This document shows positions 1-8,521 of a DNA stretch of 13,088 bases, one piece after another. Source of the stretch: Spirochaeta sp. (lineage in GTDB: Bacteria > Spirochaetota > Spirochaetia > DSM-2461); contig DAOVYP010000024.1 of NCBI GenBank assembly GCA_030635565.1, positions 1 through 13,088 on the forward strand, written 5' to 3'. The translations under genes were made by a program, and so were the position numbers. Position 1 is the stretch's first letter; each line of letters opens with the position of its first letter. Under the pieces are notes generated by a model. That model saw only the letters and a list, made by a program, of their open reading frames with translations, did not search any database and had not been told where the DNA came from.

Positions 1-1863
1 CACTACACCCTGTTTTGTCGCCATGAATAAGGATGTTTGTTCATCGAATTCCGATAGGGGAACCATTGCGGTAATATCTTCGAACTGATCGAATTCGAAT
101 ATTGTCCGCAGGTGTTTTCCTCGACTGATCCTTGATCCTTCGGGGATTTCGAAAACCTTGATCCAGTAGGCTTTTCCGGCGGAAGTCACAAACAGGATAT
201 AGCTGTGAGTTGAAGCCAGGAATACATGCTCTATGAAGTCGTCTTCTTTCAGATCACTGGTTTTGGCGCCTTTTCCTCCCCTGCTTTGTTCTCTGTATTC
301 ACTTGCGGCGATTCTTTTTACGAAACCGCGGTTTGATATCACGACAACCATATCTTCTTCGGCAATGAGATCTTCAATATTGACCTGAATAACTTCTTCA
401 GGATTGATCTCTGTGGCCCTTTCGGTTCCGTATTTTTCAGAAAGCTCCAGGGTTTCGTCTTTAATGACTCCGAGAATCTTGTATTCATTGGCCAGAAGAT
501 CTTCGATATAGGCGATGGTTACTTTAATTTCTTCCAATTCATCGAGGATTTTTCTGGTTTCCAGGCTCGTCAGCTTCTGAAGTCTGAGATCCAAAATAGC
601 CTGAGCCTGTTTCTCGGAAAATTCGAAACGAGCCATCAGGTTGGCACGAGCCAGGGCGACGGTCTGGGATTTTTTAATGATCTCGACAATCTCGTCGATA
701 TTTTCAAGGGCTATTTTCAAACCGGTAAGAATATGCTCCCGGTCCTTCGCTTTGGCCAGGTCGAATTCACTTCTCCGCCGTATCACTTCCTGACGATGTT
801 TGATGAATTCACTCAGGAGATCCTTGAGATTCAGCAGTTTGGGTTTTCCATCCACCAGGGCCAGATTATTGATGCTGAAATTCACCTGAAGGGATGTGTG
901 TGTGAACAAATGGTTCAGAACCACCTTGGGACTGGCGCCGCGCTTGAGCTCAATCACCATACGCATGCCATCCCGGTCCGATTCGTCCCTGAGATCTGAA
1001 ATACCGTCAATTTTCTTTTCCCTGACCAATTCGGCAATTCGAATGATCAGGTTGGCTTTATTCACCTGGTAAGGAAGTTCGGTGACGATTATCGCCTCCT
1101 TGTCTGCACTCTTTTCCTCAAGGTGATACCGGGCCCGGATAACCACCTTCCCCTTCCCGGTATAGGCCGCCAGTTTGTAGCCGGTCCGACCATAGATGAT
1201 GGCAGCTGTGGGAAAATCCGGTCCGGAGACGTATTCCAGCAGTCCTTCTATGGATATTTCCGGATCATCAATCAGTGCGGCAATGGCATTTGAAACCTCC
1301 CTGAGGTTGTGAGGAGCCATGTTGGTTGCCATTCCGACCGCGATGCCGCTGGCTCCGTTTACAAGCAGGTTTGGGATCGCCGCAGGCAATACGGTGGGTT
1401 CCGTCATGGAATCATCGTAGTTAGGCCCGAAATCTACCGTTTCCTTCTTGATGTCCCGGAGCATGGCTTCCGCCATTTCGGCAAGTCGGGCTTCGGTATA
1501 ACGCATGGCCGCCGCCGGATCACCGTCAACCGAACCGAAGTTCCCCTGCCCCTGTACCAGGGGAACCCGAAGTGAGAAATCCTGAGCCAATCGGACCAGG
1601 GCATCATAAATCGACTGATCGCCATGGGGATGAAATTTTCCCAGTACATCACCGACAATACGTCCGCACTTCTTGTAGGGACGATCGTGTCGGAGACCCA
1701 TTTCGCTCATCGAGTAGAGAATACGCCGATGTACCGGCTTCAGACCGTCCCGAACATCCGGCAGCGCCCGACTGACGATGACGGACATGGCATAATTCAA
1801 ATAAGACTCTTTAACTTCGTCCTCAATGGCTATCGGGATAACCTGACCCAGCTGTTCACCCAC
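1..1863 (-). CDS. gyrA: DNA gyrase subunit A, partial (C-terminal end outside window)
   Basis: GyrA is the DNA-cleaving subunit of the A2B2 gyrase that introduces negative supercoils ahead of replication forks. The 621 codons visible cover the winged-helix/cleavage domain, tower, coiled coil and the start of the C-terminal beta-pinwheel; the reading frame runs off the left edge. The catalytic tyrosine is Tyr122 (RYTEARL, codon at 1498-1500) and numbering coincides with E. coli. The quinolone-determining loop reads [11 protein letters not shown], so residue 83 is Gln and residue 87 is Asp. The GyrA box in the C-terminal domain is QSRGGKG at residues 526-532. I place the start at GTG 1863-1861 because an in-frame TAG lies just upstream and AGGAG sits 6 nt before it. 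It follows gyrB after 73 nt on the same strand, so co-transcription is likely. Identity is certain from long stretches of family-typical sequence. Confidence 0.97.
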   Translation of the reverse strand, partial: MGEQLGQVIPIAIEDEVKESYLNYAMSVIVSRALPDVRDGLKPVHRRILYSMSEMGLRHDRPYKKCGRIVGDVLGKFHPHGDQSIYDALVRLAQDFSLRVPLVQGQGNFGSVDGDPAAAMRYTEARLAEMAEAMLRDIKKETVDFGPNYDDSMTEPTVLPAAIPNLLVNGASGIAVGMATNMAPHNLREVSNAIAALIDDPEISIEGLLEYVSGPDFPTAAIIYGRTGYKLAAYTGKGKVVIRARYHLEEKSADKEAIIVTELPYQVNKANLIIRIAELVREKKIDGISDLRDESDRDGMRMVIELKRGASPKVVLNHLFTHTSLQVNFSINNLALVDGKPKLLNLKDLLSEFIKHRQEVIRRRSEFDLAKAKDREHILTGLKIALENIDEIVEIIKKSQTVALARANLMARFEFSEKQAQAILDLRLQKLTSLETRKILDELEEIKVTIAYIEDLLANEYKILGVIKDETLELSEKYGTERATEINPEEVIQVNIEDLIAEEDMVVVISNRGFVKRIAASEYREQSRGGKGAKTSDLKEDDFIEHVFLASTHSYILFVTSAGKAYWIKVFEIPEGSRISRGKHLRTIFEFDQFEDITAMVPLSEFDEQTSLFMATKQGVV

Positions 1864-1936
1864 AAGATGCTCCTACGAGACACATGTTGAATGCGTCATT
1901 GCTTCGAATGAATTTCATGATTTTTCCAAGGGCCTC

Positions 1937-3847
<1,911 letters not shown>

Positions 3848-3875
3848 TTATATTCCTGAAAAAAGAAGACATTGG

Positions 3876-3905
3876 AGTATACCATTTTCAGGGGTTGAAA
3901 GTCTA
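3876..3905 (-). promoter_or_regulatory. Predicted gyrB-gyrA promoter (sigma70 type, extended -10)
   Basis: Read on the minus strand, a -10 hexamer TATACT (3881-3876) is preceded by TG in the extended -10 position. A -35-like TAGACT (3905-3900) lies 18 nt upstream. The expected transcript start would be about 30 nt before the gyrB ATG, leaving room for the AAGGA ribosome-binding site. Prediction from sequence only. Confidence 0.6.
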
Positions 3906-3950
3906 GTTGATGCGTTTTCTCCGGACGTTTCACCCTTGTGACGAAAGGCT

Positions 3951-3959
3951 TGTGGATAT
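3951..3959 (+). promoter_or_regulatory. DnaA box in the gyrB/dnaA divergent region
   Basis: TGTGGATAT differs at one position from the reverse complement (TGTGGATAA) of the consensus TTATCCACA. It lies about 45 nt upstream of the gyrB -35 element and about 50 nt upstream of the dnaA -10 element, so DnaA bound here could act on either promoter. Autoregulation of dnaA by such boxes is well known; its operation here is inferred. Confidence 0.6.
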
Positions 3960-4006
3960 TATGATCAAAACCTCAACAGCTTTATTTATCTATTTTGGAA
4001 AACCTC

Positions 4007-4015
4007 TGGTATAAT
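4007..4015 (+). promoter_or_regulatory. Predicted dnaA promoter, extended -10 element
   Basis: The sequence TGGTATAAT is a perfect extended -10 (TGnTATAAT) about 45 nt before the dnaA start. No good -35 hexamer is seen 16-18 nt upstream, as is usual for extended -10 promoters. The stretch from here to 4050 is very AT-rich. A ribosome-binding site AAGGA lies at 4051-4055. Confidence 0.55.
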
Positions 4016-4060
4016 GATATTAATTGTTATATTATATATAATTAGTTTTTAAGGAACGGT

Positions 4061-5446
4061 ATGAGCGGCAGCGATTACAACTTATTCTGGACTGAAACGG
4101 TTCGCCAACTGATGGAAGAGGGCAATCTCTCGGAACAGGAACATGATATGTGGTTCCGAAACATGGAGTTCATCAAGGGAAGCAGTGATTCCATCACTCT
4201 CGGTGTTCCCTCGAATTTCTTCAGAGATCAGGTAAAACAGAGATACTTGAATTTGCTGGAATCCAGACTGCATGACCTCACCGGATCATCACTAACGATT
4301 GATTTCGAAATCAGAAAGAACAACCGTCAGGCTCAGGAAAATTCCGCAAAAAAACAAATACAGACTGTAAAGAATGAAAAATCTGATGAGCAGGCTCAAT
4401 CTACTGAACGGAAACCACATCGTCAGCTTCGCATGGATTATGATTTCGACGGTTTCGTAATCGGCAACAATAACTCCTTCGCCGCCAGTGCCGCCCAGGC
4501 CATAGGAACCAATCCCGGAGGTGCCTACAATCCATTCCTGATATACGGCGGCGTCGGTCTGGGAAAGACACATCTGATGCAGTCAATCGGTAATTCCATC
4601 CACTATTCCTTGGTGGATAAGAAAGTGGTTTACATAACCGCTGAGACTTTCATCAATGAATTCATTCATTCCATCAAAAGTGAGACCCAGAGTCAGTTCA
4701 AGAATAAATACAGGAAAGTGGATGTTCTGCTCATAGACGACATTCATGATCTGCAGAATAAAAAGGAAACCCAGGAAGAATTGTTTCACACCTTTAATGC
4801 CCTGTATGACGCCAAAAAGCAACTGGTATTCACCTGCGACCGTCCGCCTTCCGAACTGCGTAATTTCACCGACCGTCTAAAAAGTCGATTCGAACGCGGC
4901 CTTAACGTCGATCTTCAACCACCGAACTTTGAAACCCGTTATGCCATTCTCCGTAAAAAATTGGAAACTATCTCGACTTCCATACCCGATGAGGTACTGG
5001 AACTCATTGCCAGAAACGTTACGACGAACATCCGGGATCTTGAATCGTCTTTGACAAAAATGGTGGCTTACGCCGACCTTGTGGGGAAAAAAATCACCGT
5101 TGAAGTGGCTCAGCAACAGCTGAAGGGTACTTTTACCAGTACTCTTACCGCCAATATCACTATCGACAGGGTCCAGAGGGTCGTATCGGAATACTTTAAT
5201 GTCACTCCTGCCGACCTTAAAGGAAAGAAGCGAACCAAGCAGGTCACATTTCCCCGTCAGGTAGCCATGTTCATTATCAGGGAAGTCACCGACTACTCGA
5301 CAACGGAGATAGGTCTTGAATTCGGCGGCCGGGACCATACAACCGTCATGCATGCATGTCAGAGAATTGAAGACCGGATGAAAGGCGACCCGACCCTGGA
5401 ACCTACCGTCGGTGAGCTCATTCGATCCGTTAAAGACAGCGGATAA
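4061..5446 (+). CDS. dnaA: Chromosomal replication initiator protein DnaA
   Basis: DnaA binds DnaA boxes, forms an ATP-dependent filament and melts the origin. The 461 residues show the family order: an N-terminal helicase/DnaA interaction domain (about 1-80), a variable polar linker (about 85-120), an AAA+ core with Walker A GGVGLGKT at 163-170 and Walker B LLIDDI at 223-228, a sensor region NIRDLESSLTK near 323-333, and a C-terminal DNA-binding domain with the signature FGGRDHTTVMHA at 421-432. Length is normal for the family. The ATG has AAGGA 5 nt upstream. The gene is flanked by DnaA-box-containing regions: one box upstream, a cluster downstream. Linker residues such as KNEKSDEQAQ are low-complexity and poorly conserved, as expected. 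Confidence 0.98.
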   Translation: MSGSDYNLFWTETVRQLMEEGNLSEQEHDMWFRNMEFIKGSSDSITLGVPSNFFRDQVKQRYLNLLESRLHDLTGSSLTIDFEIRKNNRQAQENSAKKQIQTVKNEKSDEQAQSTERKPHRQLRMDYDFDGFVIGNNNSFAASAAQAIGTNPGGAYNPFLIYGGVGLGKTHLMQSIGNSIHYSLVDKKVVYITAETFINEFIHSIKSETQSQFKNKYRKVDVLLIDDIHDLQNKKETQEELFHTFNALYDAKKQLVFTCDRPPSELRNFTDRLKSRFERGLNVDLQPPNFETRYAILRKKLETISTSIPDEVLELIARNVTTNIRDLESSLTKMVAYADLVGKKITVEVAQQQLKGTFTSTLTANITIDRVQRVVSEYFNVTPADLKGKKRTKQVTFPRQVAMFIIREVTDYSTTEIGLEFGGRDHTTVMHACQRIEDRMKGDPTLEPTVGELIRSVKDSG

Positions 5447-5448
5447 TT

Positions 5449-5470
5449 AAAAATCCATAAGATTTTTTTT
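5449..5470 (+). terminator. Possible weak terminator after dnaA
   Basis: Starting 2 nt after the dnaA stop codon, a 7-bp stem (AAAAATC / GATTTTT, loop CATAA) leads straight into a run of eight T. The geometry is that of an intrinsic terminator but the stem has only one G-C pair, so termination would be inefficient at best and dnaN may still be reached by read-through. Alternatively it is simply part of the AT-rich edge of oriC. Confidence 0.35.
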
Positions 5471-5472
5471 AC

Positions 5473-5492
5473 TGGGGATAATTTGGGGATAA
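5473..5492 (+). promoter_or_regulatory. Paired DnaA boxes (TGGGGATAA x2)
   Basis: Two identical copies of TGGGGATAA begin at 5473 and 5484, exactly 11 bp apart, about one helical turn. Each differs at one base from TGTGGATAA. The same pitch recurs in a mirrored pair at 5574-5593. Confidence 0.65.
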
Positions 5493-5507
5493 GCCGAACC
5501 AAACGGT

Positions 5508-5529
5508 GAATTTCATGTGGATGAAATTC
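5508..5529. repeat. Perfect 9-bp palindrome within oriC
   Basis: GAATTTCAT (5508-5516) and ATGAAATTC (5521-5529) are exact reverse complements separated by GTGG. The right arm and spacer overlap a DnaA-box-like TGTGGATGA (5516-5524, one mismatch). No T-run follows, so a terminator is unlikely. It may be a cruciform or a dimeric protein-binding site. Confidence 0.6.
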
Positions 5530-5544
5530 CGGCACTCTGGATAC

Positions 5545-5553
5545 TGTGGATAA
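5545..5553 (+). promoter_or_regulatory. Consensus DnaA box
   Basis: TGTGGATAA is an exact reverse complement of the consensus TTATCCACA. A weaker half-match, TCTGGATAC (two mismatches), abuts it at 5536-5544. Confidence 0.85.
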
Positions 5554-5573
5554 ACCGGATATTCGGAACCTGT

Positions 5574-5593
5574 TCATCCCCATATTATCCCCA
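5574..5593 (-). promoter_or_regulatory. Paired DnaA boxes on the opposite strand
   Basis: TCATCCCCA (5574-5582, two mismatches) and TTATCCCCA (5585-5593, one mismatch from TTATCCACA) are spaced 11 bp start to start. They mirror the pair at 5473-5492 in orientation and share its G/C variant at the same box position. Confidence 0.6.
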
Positions 5594-5628
5594 GGTCTAA
5601 TTCAAGCACGCGTAAATAAATACGCAAC

Positions 5629-5667
5629 TTATCCCCTTTTCCCCAGGGCCTACTACTACTACTACTG
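5629..5667 (+). other. Origin unwinding module: DnaA boxes, GC-rich spacer and DnaA-trios
   Basis: Two adjacent DnaA-box-like sites (TTATCCCCT at 5629-5637 and TTTTCCCCA at 5637-5645, two mismatches each) are followed by GC-rich GGGCC. Next come five CTA units (5650-5664) plus CTG, and then AT-rich TATTTAAATT. The complementary strand reads 3'-GAT-5' five times, matching the DnaA-trio consensus 3'-[G/A]A[T/A]-5'. This box, GC-rich, trio, AT-rich order is the one described for the Bacillus subtilis basal unwinding system, where DnaA assembles on single-stranded trios to open the duplex. Function here is inferred. Confidence 0.75.
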
Positions 5668-5700
5668 TATTTAAATTCAGTTATGAGTAATAACAGGATC

Positions 5701-5709
5701 TGTGGATAA
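5701..5709 (+). promoter_or_regulatory. Consensus DnaA box
   Basis: TGTGGATAA is a second exact reverse complement of TTATCCACA. It is the last clear box before dnaN and lies 34 nt beyond the trio repeat, on the far side of the AT-rich stretch. Confidence 0.8.
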
Positions 5710-5735
5710 ACTGAAAAACCATGCTCATGAAGGCC

Positions 5736-5760
5736 TATGGGAGCGTGAGAACGCTTCATA
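5736..5760 (+). other. Hairpin with GAGA tetraloop upstream of dnaN
   Basis: TATGGGAGCGT and ACGCTTCATA can pair with one G-U and one bulged G around a GAGA (GNRA-type) loop. Flanking CTCATG (5724-5729) and CATGAG (5772-5777) are exact reverse complements and could close an outer stem. ATGGG (5737-5741) with CCCAT (5770-5774) offers a competing fold. This could be a structured dnaN leader or simply an oriC element. Confidence 0.4.
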
Positions 5761-5764
5761 ACAC

Positions 5765-5794
5765 TTGTGCCCATGAGTGAATTCCCCTTATTAT
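5765..5794 (+). promoter_or_regulatory. Possible dnaN promoter
   Basis: A weak -35-like TTGTGC (5765-5770) and a good -10-like TATTAT (5789-5794) are separated by 18 nt, starting transcription about 30 nt before the dnaN ATG. The -35 matches consensus at only three positions, so this is tentative. Confidence 0.3.
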
Positions 5795-5828
5795 CGATTC
5801 GTATCATCGTCAAATATGGAGGCAAGCC

Positions 5829-6932
5829 ATGCGGTTCAGCTGTGACAAGAATGTCATTCTTAAGGAAATCTCCGTTGCCCAGGAAATCATCGCTTCCCGC
5901 AATGCACTTTCGATTCTCTCAAACGTGCTTCTTGAAGCCGAAGGAGACGCACTCACCATTAAGGCGACTGATCTCAAGGTCAGTTTTGAAACCCGTATAC
6001 CTGTTGTCGTCGAAGCTCCGGGGAATACGACAGTGTTTTGCGACAAGCTGCTTGGTATTCTCAGAACCTTCCCTGACGGAGAAGTCCGTTTCATTCAGGA
6101 CGAAGGCGATCGGCTGACCATTACCGACGGGAAAAATATCAATTTTCAGCTTCATAGTATTTCCGCCGATAAGTTTCCGGAAATTCCAGAAACCGACGAA
6201 GCGGCGTTTTTTAAACTTCCCCAGAAGGATTTCATCAACATGGTGGGTCAAACTATTTTCGCTATCAGCGATGATGAGACGCGCTATTTCATGAACGGTG
6301 TTTACATGGAGAAAGGGGAAGACCGGTTGGTTTTAGTGGCAACCGATGGTCGTCGTCTCAGTTATATTTCCAATTCTCCCGAGGGAGAAGTGCCCGAATT
6401 CGACGGAATTATCATTCCTCCCAAGGTTCTCAATCTGGTAAGGAAGCTGGCTTCCGGAGAAGGAGAAATTGAATTGGCAGTTGCCGATAAAACCCTTTTT
6501 GCCGGATTTGACAATCAGAAAGTCACCAGTACGTTGATCGACGGTCAGTTCCCGAATTATTCCCGGGTTATCCCTGATAATCAGGATTATGAAGTCCAGG
6601 TAAACAGAATTGAACTCATCAATGCACTGCGTCGCGTTTCTCTTCTTGCCGATCACAAGTCCAAGAGGATCTTTCTCTCAATTTCAGGAGAAAAACTCAC
6701 TCTGAAGTCTGACGAAAGTGAAATTGGTGAAGCCGAAGAAAGCATTGAATGCCGTTATGAAGGACCCGATTCCAATTTTGCCTTGAATCACGTTTATCTG
6801 TCCGATCCTCTTAAAGTGATCGAAGAAGACGAGGTGAGCATGAAGTTCACCGAAACGAATAAGGCGATTACTATGATTTCAGTTCCCGAGTCCAGTTATT
6901 TCCATATCGTGATGCCGATGCAAATGGAATAG
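5829..6932 (+). CDS. dnaN: DNA polymerase III beta subunit (sliding clamp)
   Basis: DnaN forms the ring-shaped homodimer that tethers DNA polymerase III and many repair proteins to DNA. The 367-residue length fits three tandem clamp domains of about 120 residues. Family-typical sequence includes the N-terminal MRFSCDKNVILKEISVAQ, the central YFMNGVYMEKGEDRLVLVATDGRRLS (broken here by no unusual residue), and the C-terminal YFHIVMPM, which lines the partner-binding cleft. The ATG has GGAGG 6 nt upstream. It directly follows oriC and precedes recF by only 3 nt, in the same reading frame, so dnaN and recF are surely co-transcribed and probably translationally coupled. Confidence 0.98.
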   Translation: MRFSCDKNVILKEISVAQEIIASRNALSILSNVLLEAEGDALTIKATDLKVSFETRIPVVVEAPGNTTVFCDKLLGILRTFPDGEVRFIQDEGDRLTITDGKNINFQLHSISADKFPEIPETDEAAFFKLPQKDFINMVGQTIFAISDDETRYFMNGVYMEKGEDRLVLVATDGRRLSYISNSPEGEVPEFDGIIIPPKVLNLVRKLASGEGEIELAVADKTLFAGFDNQKVTSTLIDGQFPNYSRVIPDNQDYEVQVNRIELINALRRVSLLADHKSKRIFLSISGEKLTLKSDESEIGEAEESIECRYEGPDSNFALNHVYLSDPLKVIEEDEVSMKFTETNKAITMISVPESSYFHIVMPMQME

Positions 6933-6935
6933 ATC

Positions 6936-8015
6936 TTGGGCTTTCGATCGGTTCGCTTTCACGGATTCCGTAATCTGGAAGACGGAGAAGTCAACCTTGG
7001 TGCTCATGACGTCTATCTCATCGGTGAAAACGGTCAGGGAAAAACTAATTTTCTCGAAGCTTTATACCTGTTAAGCTACGGTTCGTCTTTTCGTACCCGT
7101 CAGGATCGTGATCTAGTTGCCTGGGAGTCCCGGGAAATGGCCATCCACAGCCGATTCGAAACTCCGGAAGAACCCGAAGGTCGACTGTCGGTAACCTGGC
7201 GGGACGGAACGAAATCAATACGCCTTCATGGTAAAGCCGTCAATGACCGGAAGGAACTCCTTCGGCGAATTCCCGTCATTGTATTTGTACATGAAGATTT
7301 TTTATTTATAGGCGGCCCTCCTGAACGGCGTCGATGGTTCATGGACCAGACCTTAAGCCTTCATGATCCGCTGTATGTGGATCAGATACGGCGGTTCAAA
7401 AAACTTCTGAAAGAAAGAAATCATCTGCTCAAATCACGGAAGACGGCCCTACTGGATCATTATGGCGAGCAACTGGCTTATGCGGGATTGGCCGTATCCG
7501 ACCGGCGGGAATCCCTGACCCGGGGATTCGGGGCGATATTCACACCGCTTTTCCAGGAAGTGTCCGGGCTGGAAGAAGAGGTTACCATGGTTTACCGCCC
7601 TTCCTGGGGAGAAGCACGATCCACAGGTGAAGTGATGGCTAAGCTCAAGGAGAAACAGGATATGGACCTGGCGTTGGGAACAACCGGCAGCGGTCCGCAC
7701 CGTGATCGCTTTATGTTTATTGCCGGGGGACGTGATTTTGCAAAAAGTGCTTCCACCGGTCAGCAGAGACTCCTTTCTCTTGTACTGCGGGTGGCTCAGG
7801 CTCGGTTTTACACGGAAACCACCGGTCGTAAACCCCTTCTCCTCCTTGATGATGTGCTGCTTGAGTTGGATCCCGGTCGACGCCGGATGTTTCGTGATCG
7901 GCTACCCGAAGCGGAACAGATTATCTATACTTTTCTCCCGGGAGAGGAAACAGGTAGAATCGGAGAAGAGTCCCTCACTTATCAAGTGAAAAATGGAGTT
8001 CTGCGTGAGCGATGA
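6936..8015 (+). CDS. recF: DNA replication and repair protein RecF
   Basis: RecF is an SMC-like ATPase that with RecO and RecR loads RecA onto gapped DNA. The 359 residues hold Walker A GENGQGKTN at 30-38, the family motif GSGPHRDRF at 251-259, the ABC-type signature STGQQRLLSL at 273-282 and Walker B LLLLDDVLLELD at 301-312. The start is TTG at 6936, one codon after the dnaN stop and in the same frame; no alternative start upstream is possible, and the conserved N-terminus (FRSVRFHGFRNL) begins right here. No strong ribosome-binding site is seen, which suggests re-initiation after dnaN. Its end overlaps the next gene. Confidence 0.96.
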   Translation: MGFRSVRFHGFRNLEDGEVNLGAHDVYLIGENGQGKTNFLEALYLLSYGSSFRTRQDRDLVAWESREMAIHSRFETPEEPEGRLSVTWRDGTKSIRLHGKAVNDRKELLRRIPVIVFVHEDFLFIGGPPERRRWFMDQTLSLHDPLYVDQIRRFKKLLKERNHLLKSRKTALLDHYGEQLAYAGLAVSDRRESLTRGFGAIFTPLFQEVSGLEEEVTMVYRPSWGEARSTGEVMAKLKEKQDMDLALGTTGSGPHRDRFMFIAGGRDFAKSASTGQQRLLSLVLRVAQARFYTETTGRKPLLLLDDVLLELDPGRRRMFRDRLPEAEQIIYTFLPGEETGRIGEESLTYQVKNGVLRER

Positions 8016-8490
8016 CGATCGGTTCAGTCGTGCAGGTGACGTATTGAAAAACCTCTTTGATCGTCTGCTGCCGGAAGATACCGCCGGATATAACCGTTTT
8101 TTTTCCGGGTGGGCAAAAATTGCCGGTGCGGAGACCGCCATACATGTTTATCCCCGGGATATCGTTAATAATGTTTTAATTCTGGAGACGGACCATCCCG
8201 GTTGGTCCCAACAGATCAGAATGCGGCAGGAAGGCCTGTTGAAAACAATTTGCAGCAAATACCCCGATCTGAATATAAAACGAATCAGGGTTGTAATCGG
8301 AAATTTCCAAAAGAACGAGGGCAGGAGAGAAATTTATGATAGGCAAAAAACCGTCGAATTAAAGGAAAAAAGCGAAAAAACACAACCGGTTCCGGCTGAA
8401 CCCCGGAAGCGGAAATCCGTTCCGATAAGTGAAGATGAAGAATCATTTTATAACTTGCTGGAGATTATGCGGCGGCGCGGCGACTCTTGA
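8005..8490 (+). CDS. dciA: DUF721 / DciA-like protein, predicted replicative helicase loader partner
   Basis: This 161-residue protein carries the DUF721 (DciA) core: a helical N-terminus, a conserved Trp in GYNRFFSGWAKIAG, the alternating strand segment NNVLILETDHPGWSQQI, and LNIKRIRVVIG. DciA proteins assist DnaB loading or function in bacteria lacking DnaC or DnaI. The tail (about 110-145) is charged and low-complexity, with a short conserved-looking helix (EDEESFYNLLEIMRRRG) at the end. I prefer GTG 8005 because GGAG lies 6 nt upstream; an ATG at 7993 in the same frame has no good ribosome-binding site. It overlaps recF by 11 nt. Its place beside dnaA, dnaN and recF supports a replication role. 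The family is fairly sure; the loader role is inferred. Confidence 0.8.
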   Translation: MSDDDRFSRAGDVLKNLFDRLLPEDTAGYNRFFSGWAKIAGAETAIHVYPRDIVNNVLILETDHPGWSQQIRMRQEGLLKTICSKYPDLNIKRIRVVIGNFQKNEGRREIYDRQKTVELKEKSEKTQPVPAEPRKRKSVPISEDEESFYNLLEIMRRRGDS

Positions 8491-8515
8491 CGGGATTAGA
8501 TCACGTCCTTATAGT
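8487..8515 (+). promoter_or_regulatory. Strong predicted sigma70-type promoter for the rpmH operon
   Basis: TTGACG (8487-8492) and TATAGT (8510-8515) are separated by an ideal 17 nt, each one base off consensus. The -35 overlaps the dciA stop codon. Transcription should start near 8522, about 145 nt before rpmH. This is the best promoter match in the window, fitting the high expression expected for a ribosomal protein gene. Confidence 0.75.
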
Positions 8516-8521
8516 AACTTG

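Larger units (their letters stand above)
5471..5828 (+). other. oriC: Predicted chromosomal replication origin (oriC), dnaA-dnaN intergenic region
   Basis: The region between dnaA and dnaN contains no plausible gene. It does contain exact or near DnaA boxes at 5473-5481, 5484-5492, 5516-5524, 5545-5553, 5574-5582, 5585-5593, 5629-5637, 5637-5645 and 5701-5709, a perfect 9-bp palindrome, a five-unit CTA repeat that reads as DnaA-trios, and AT-rich sequence after it. Gene strands diverge at the nearby gyrB/dnaA junction, which fits bidirectional replication from here. Clusters of DnaA boxes next to dnaA are a known hallmark of bacterial oriC; the assignment here is by sequence alone. Confidence 0.85.

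Noticed and set aside
5650..5667. CTA repeat as a plain microsatellite
   Set aside because: Its position directly after DnaA boxes and a GC-rich spacer, and before AT-rich DNA, fits DnaA-trios better than a random repeat.
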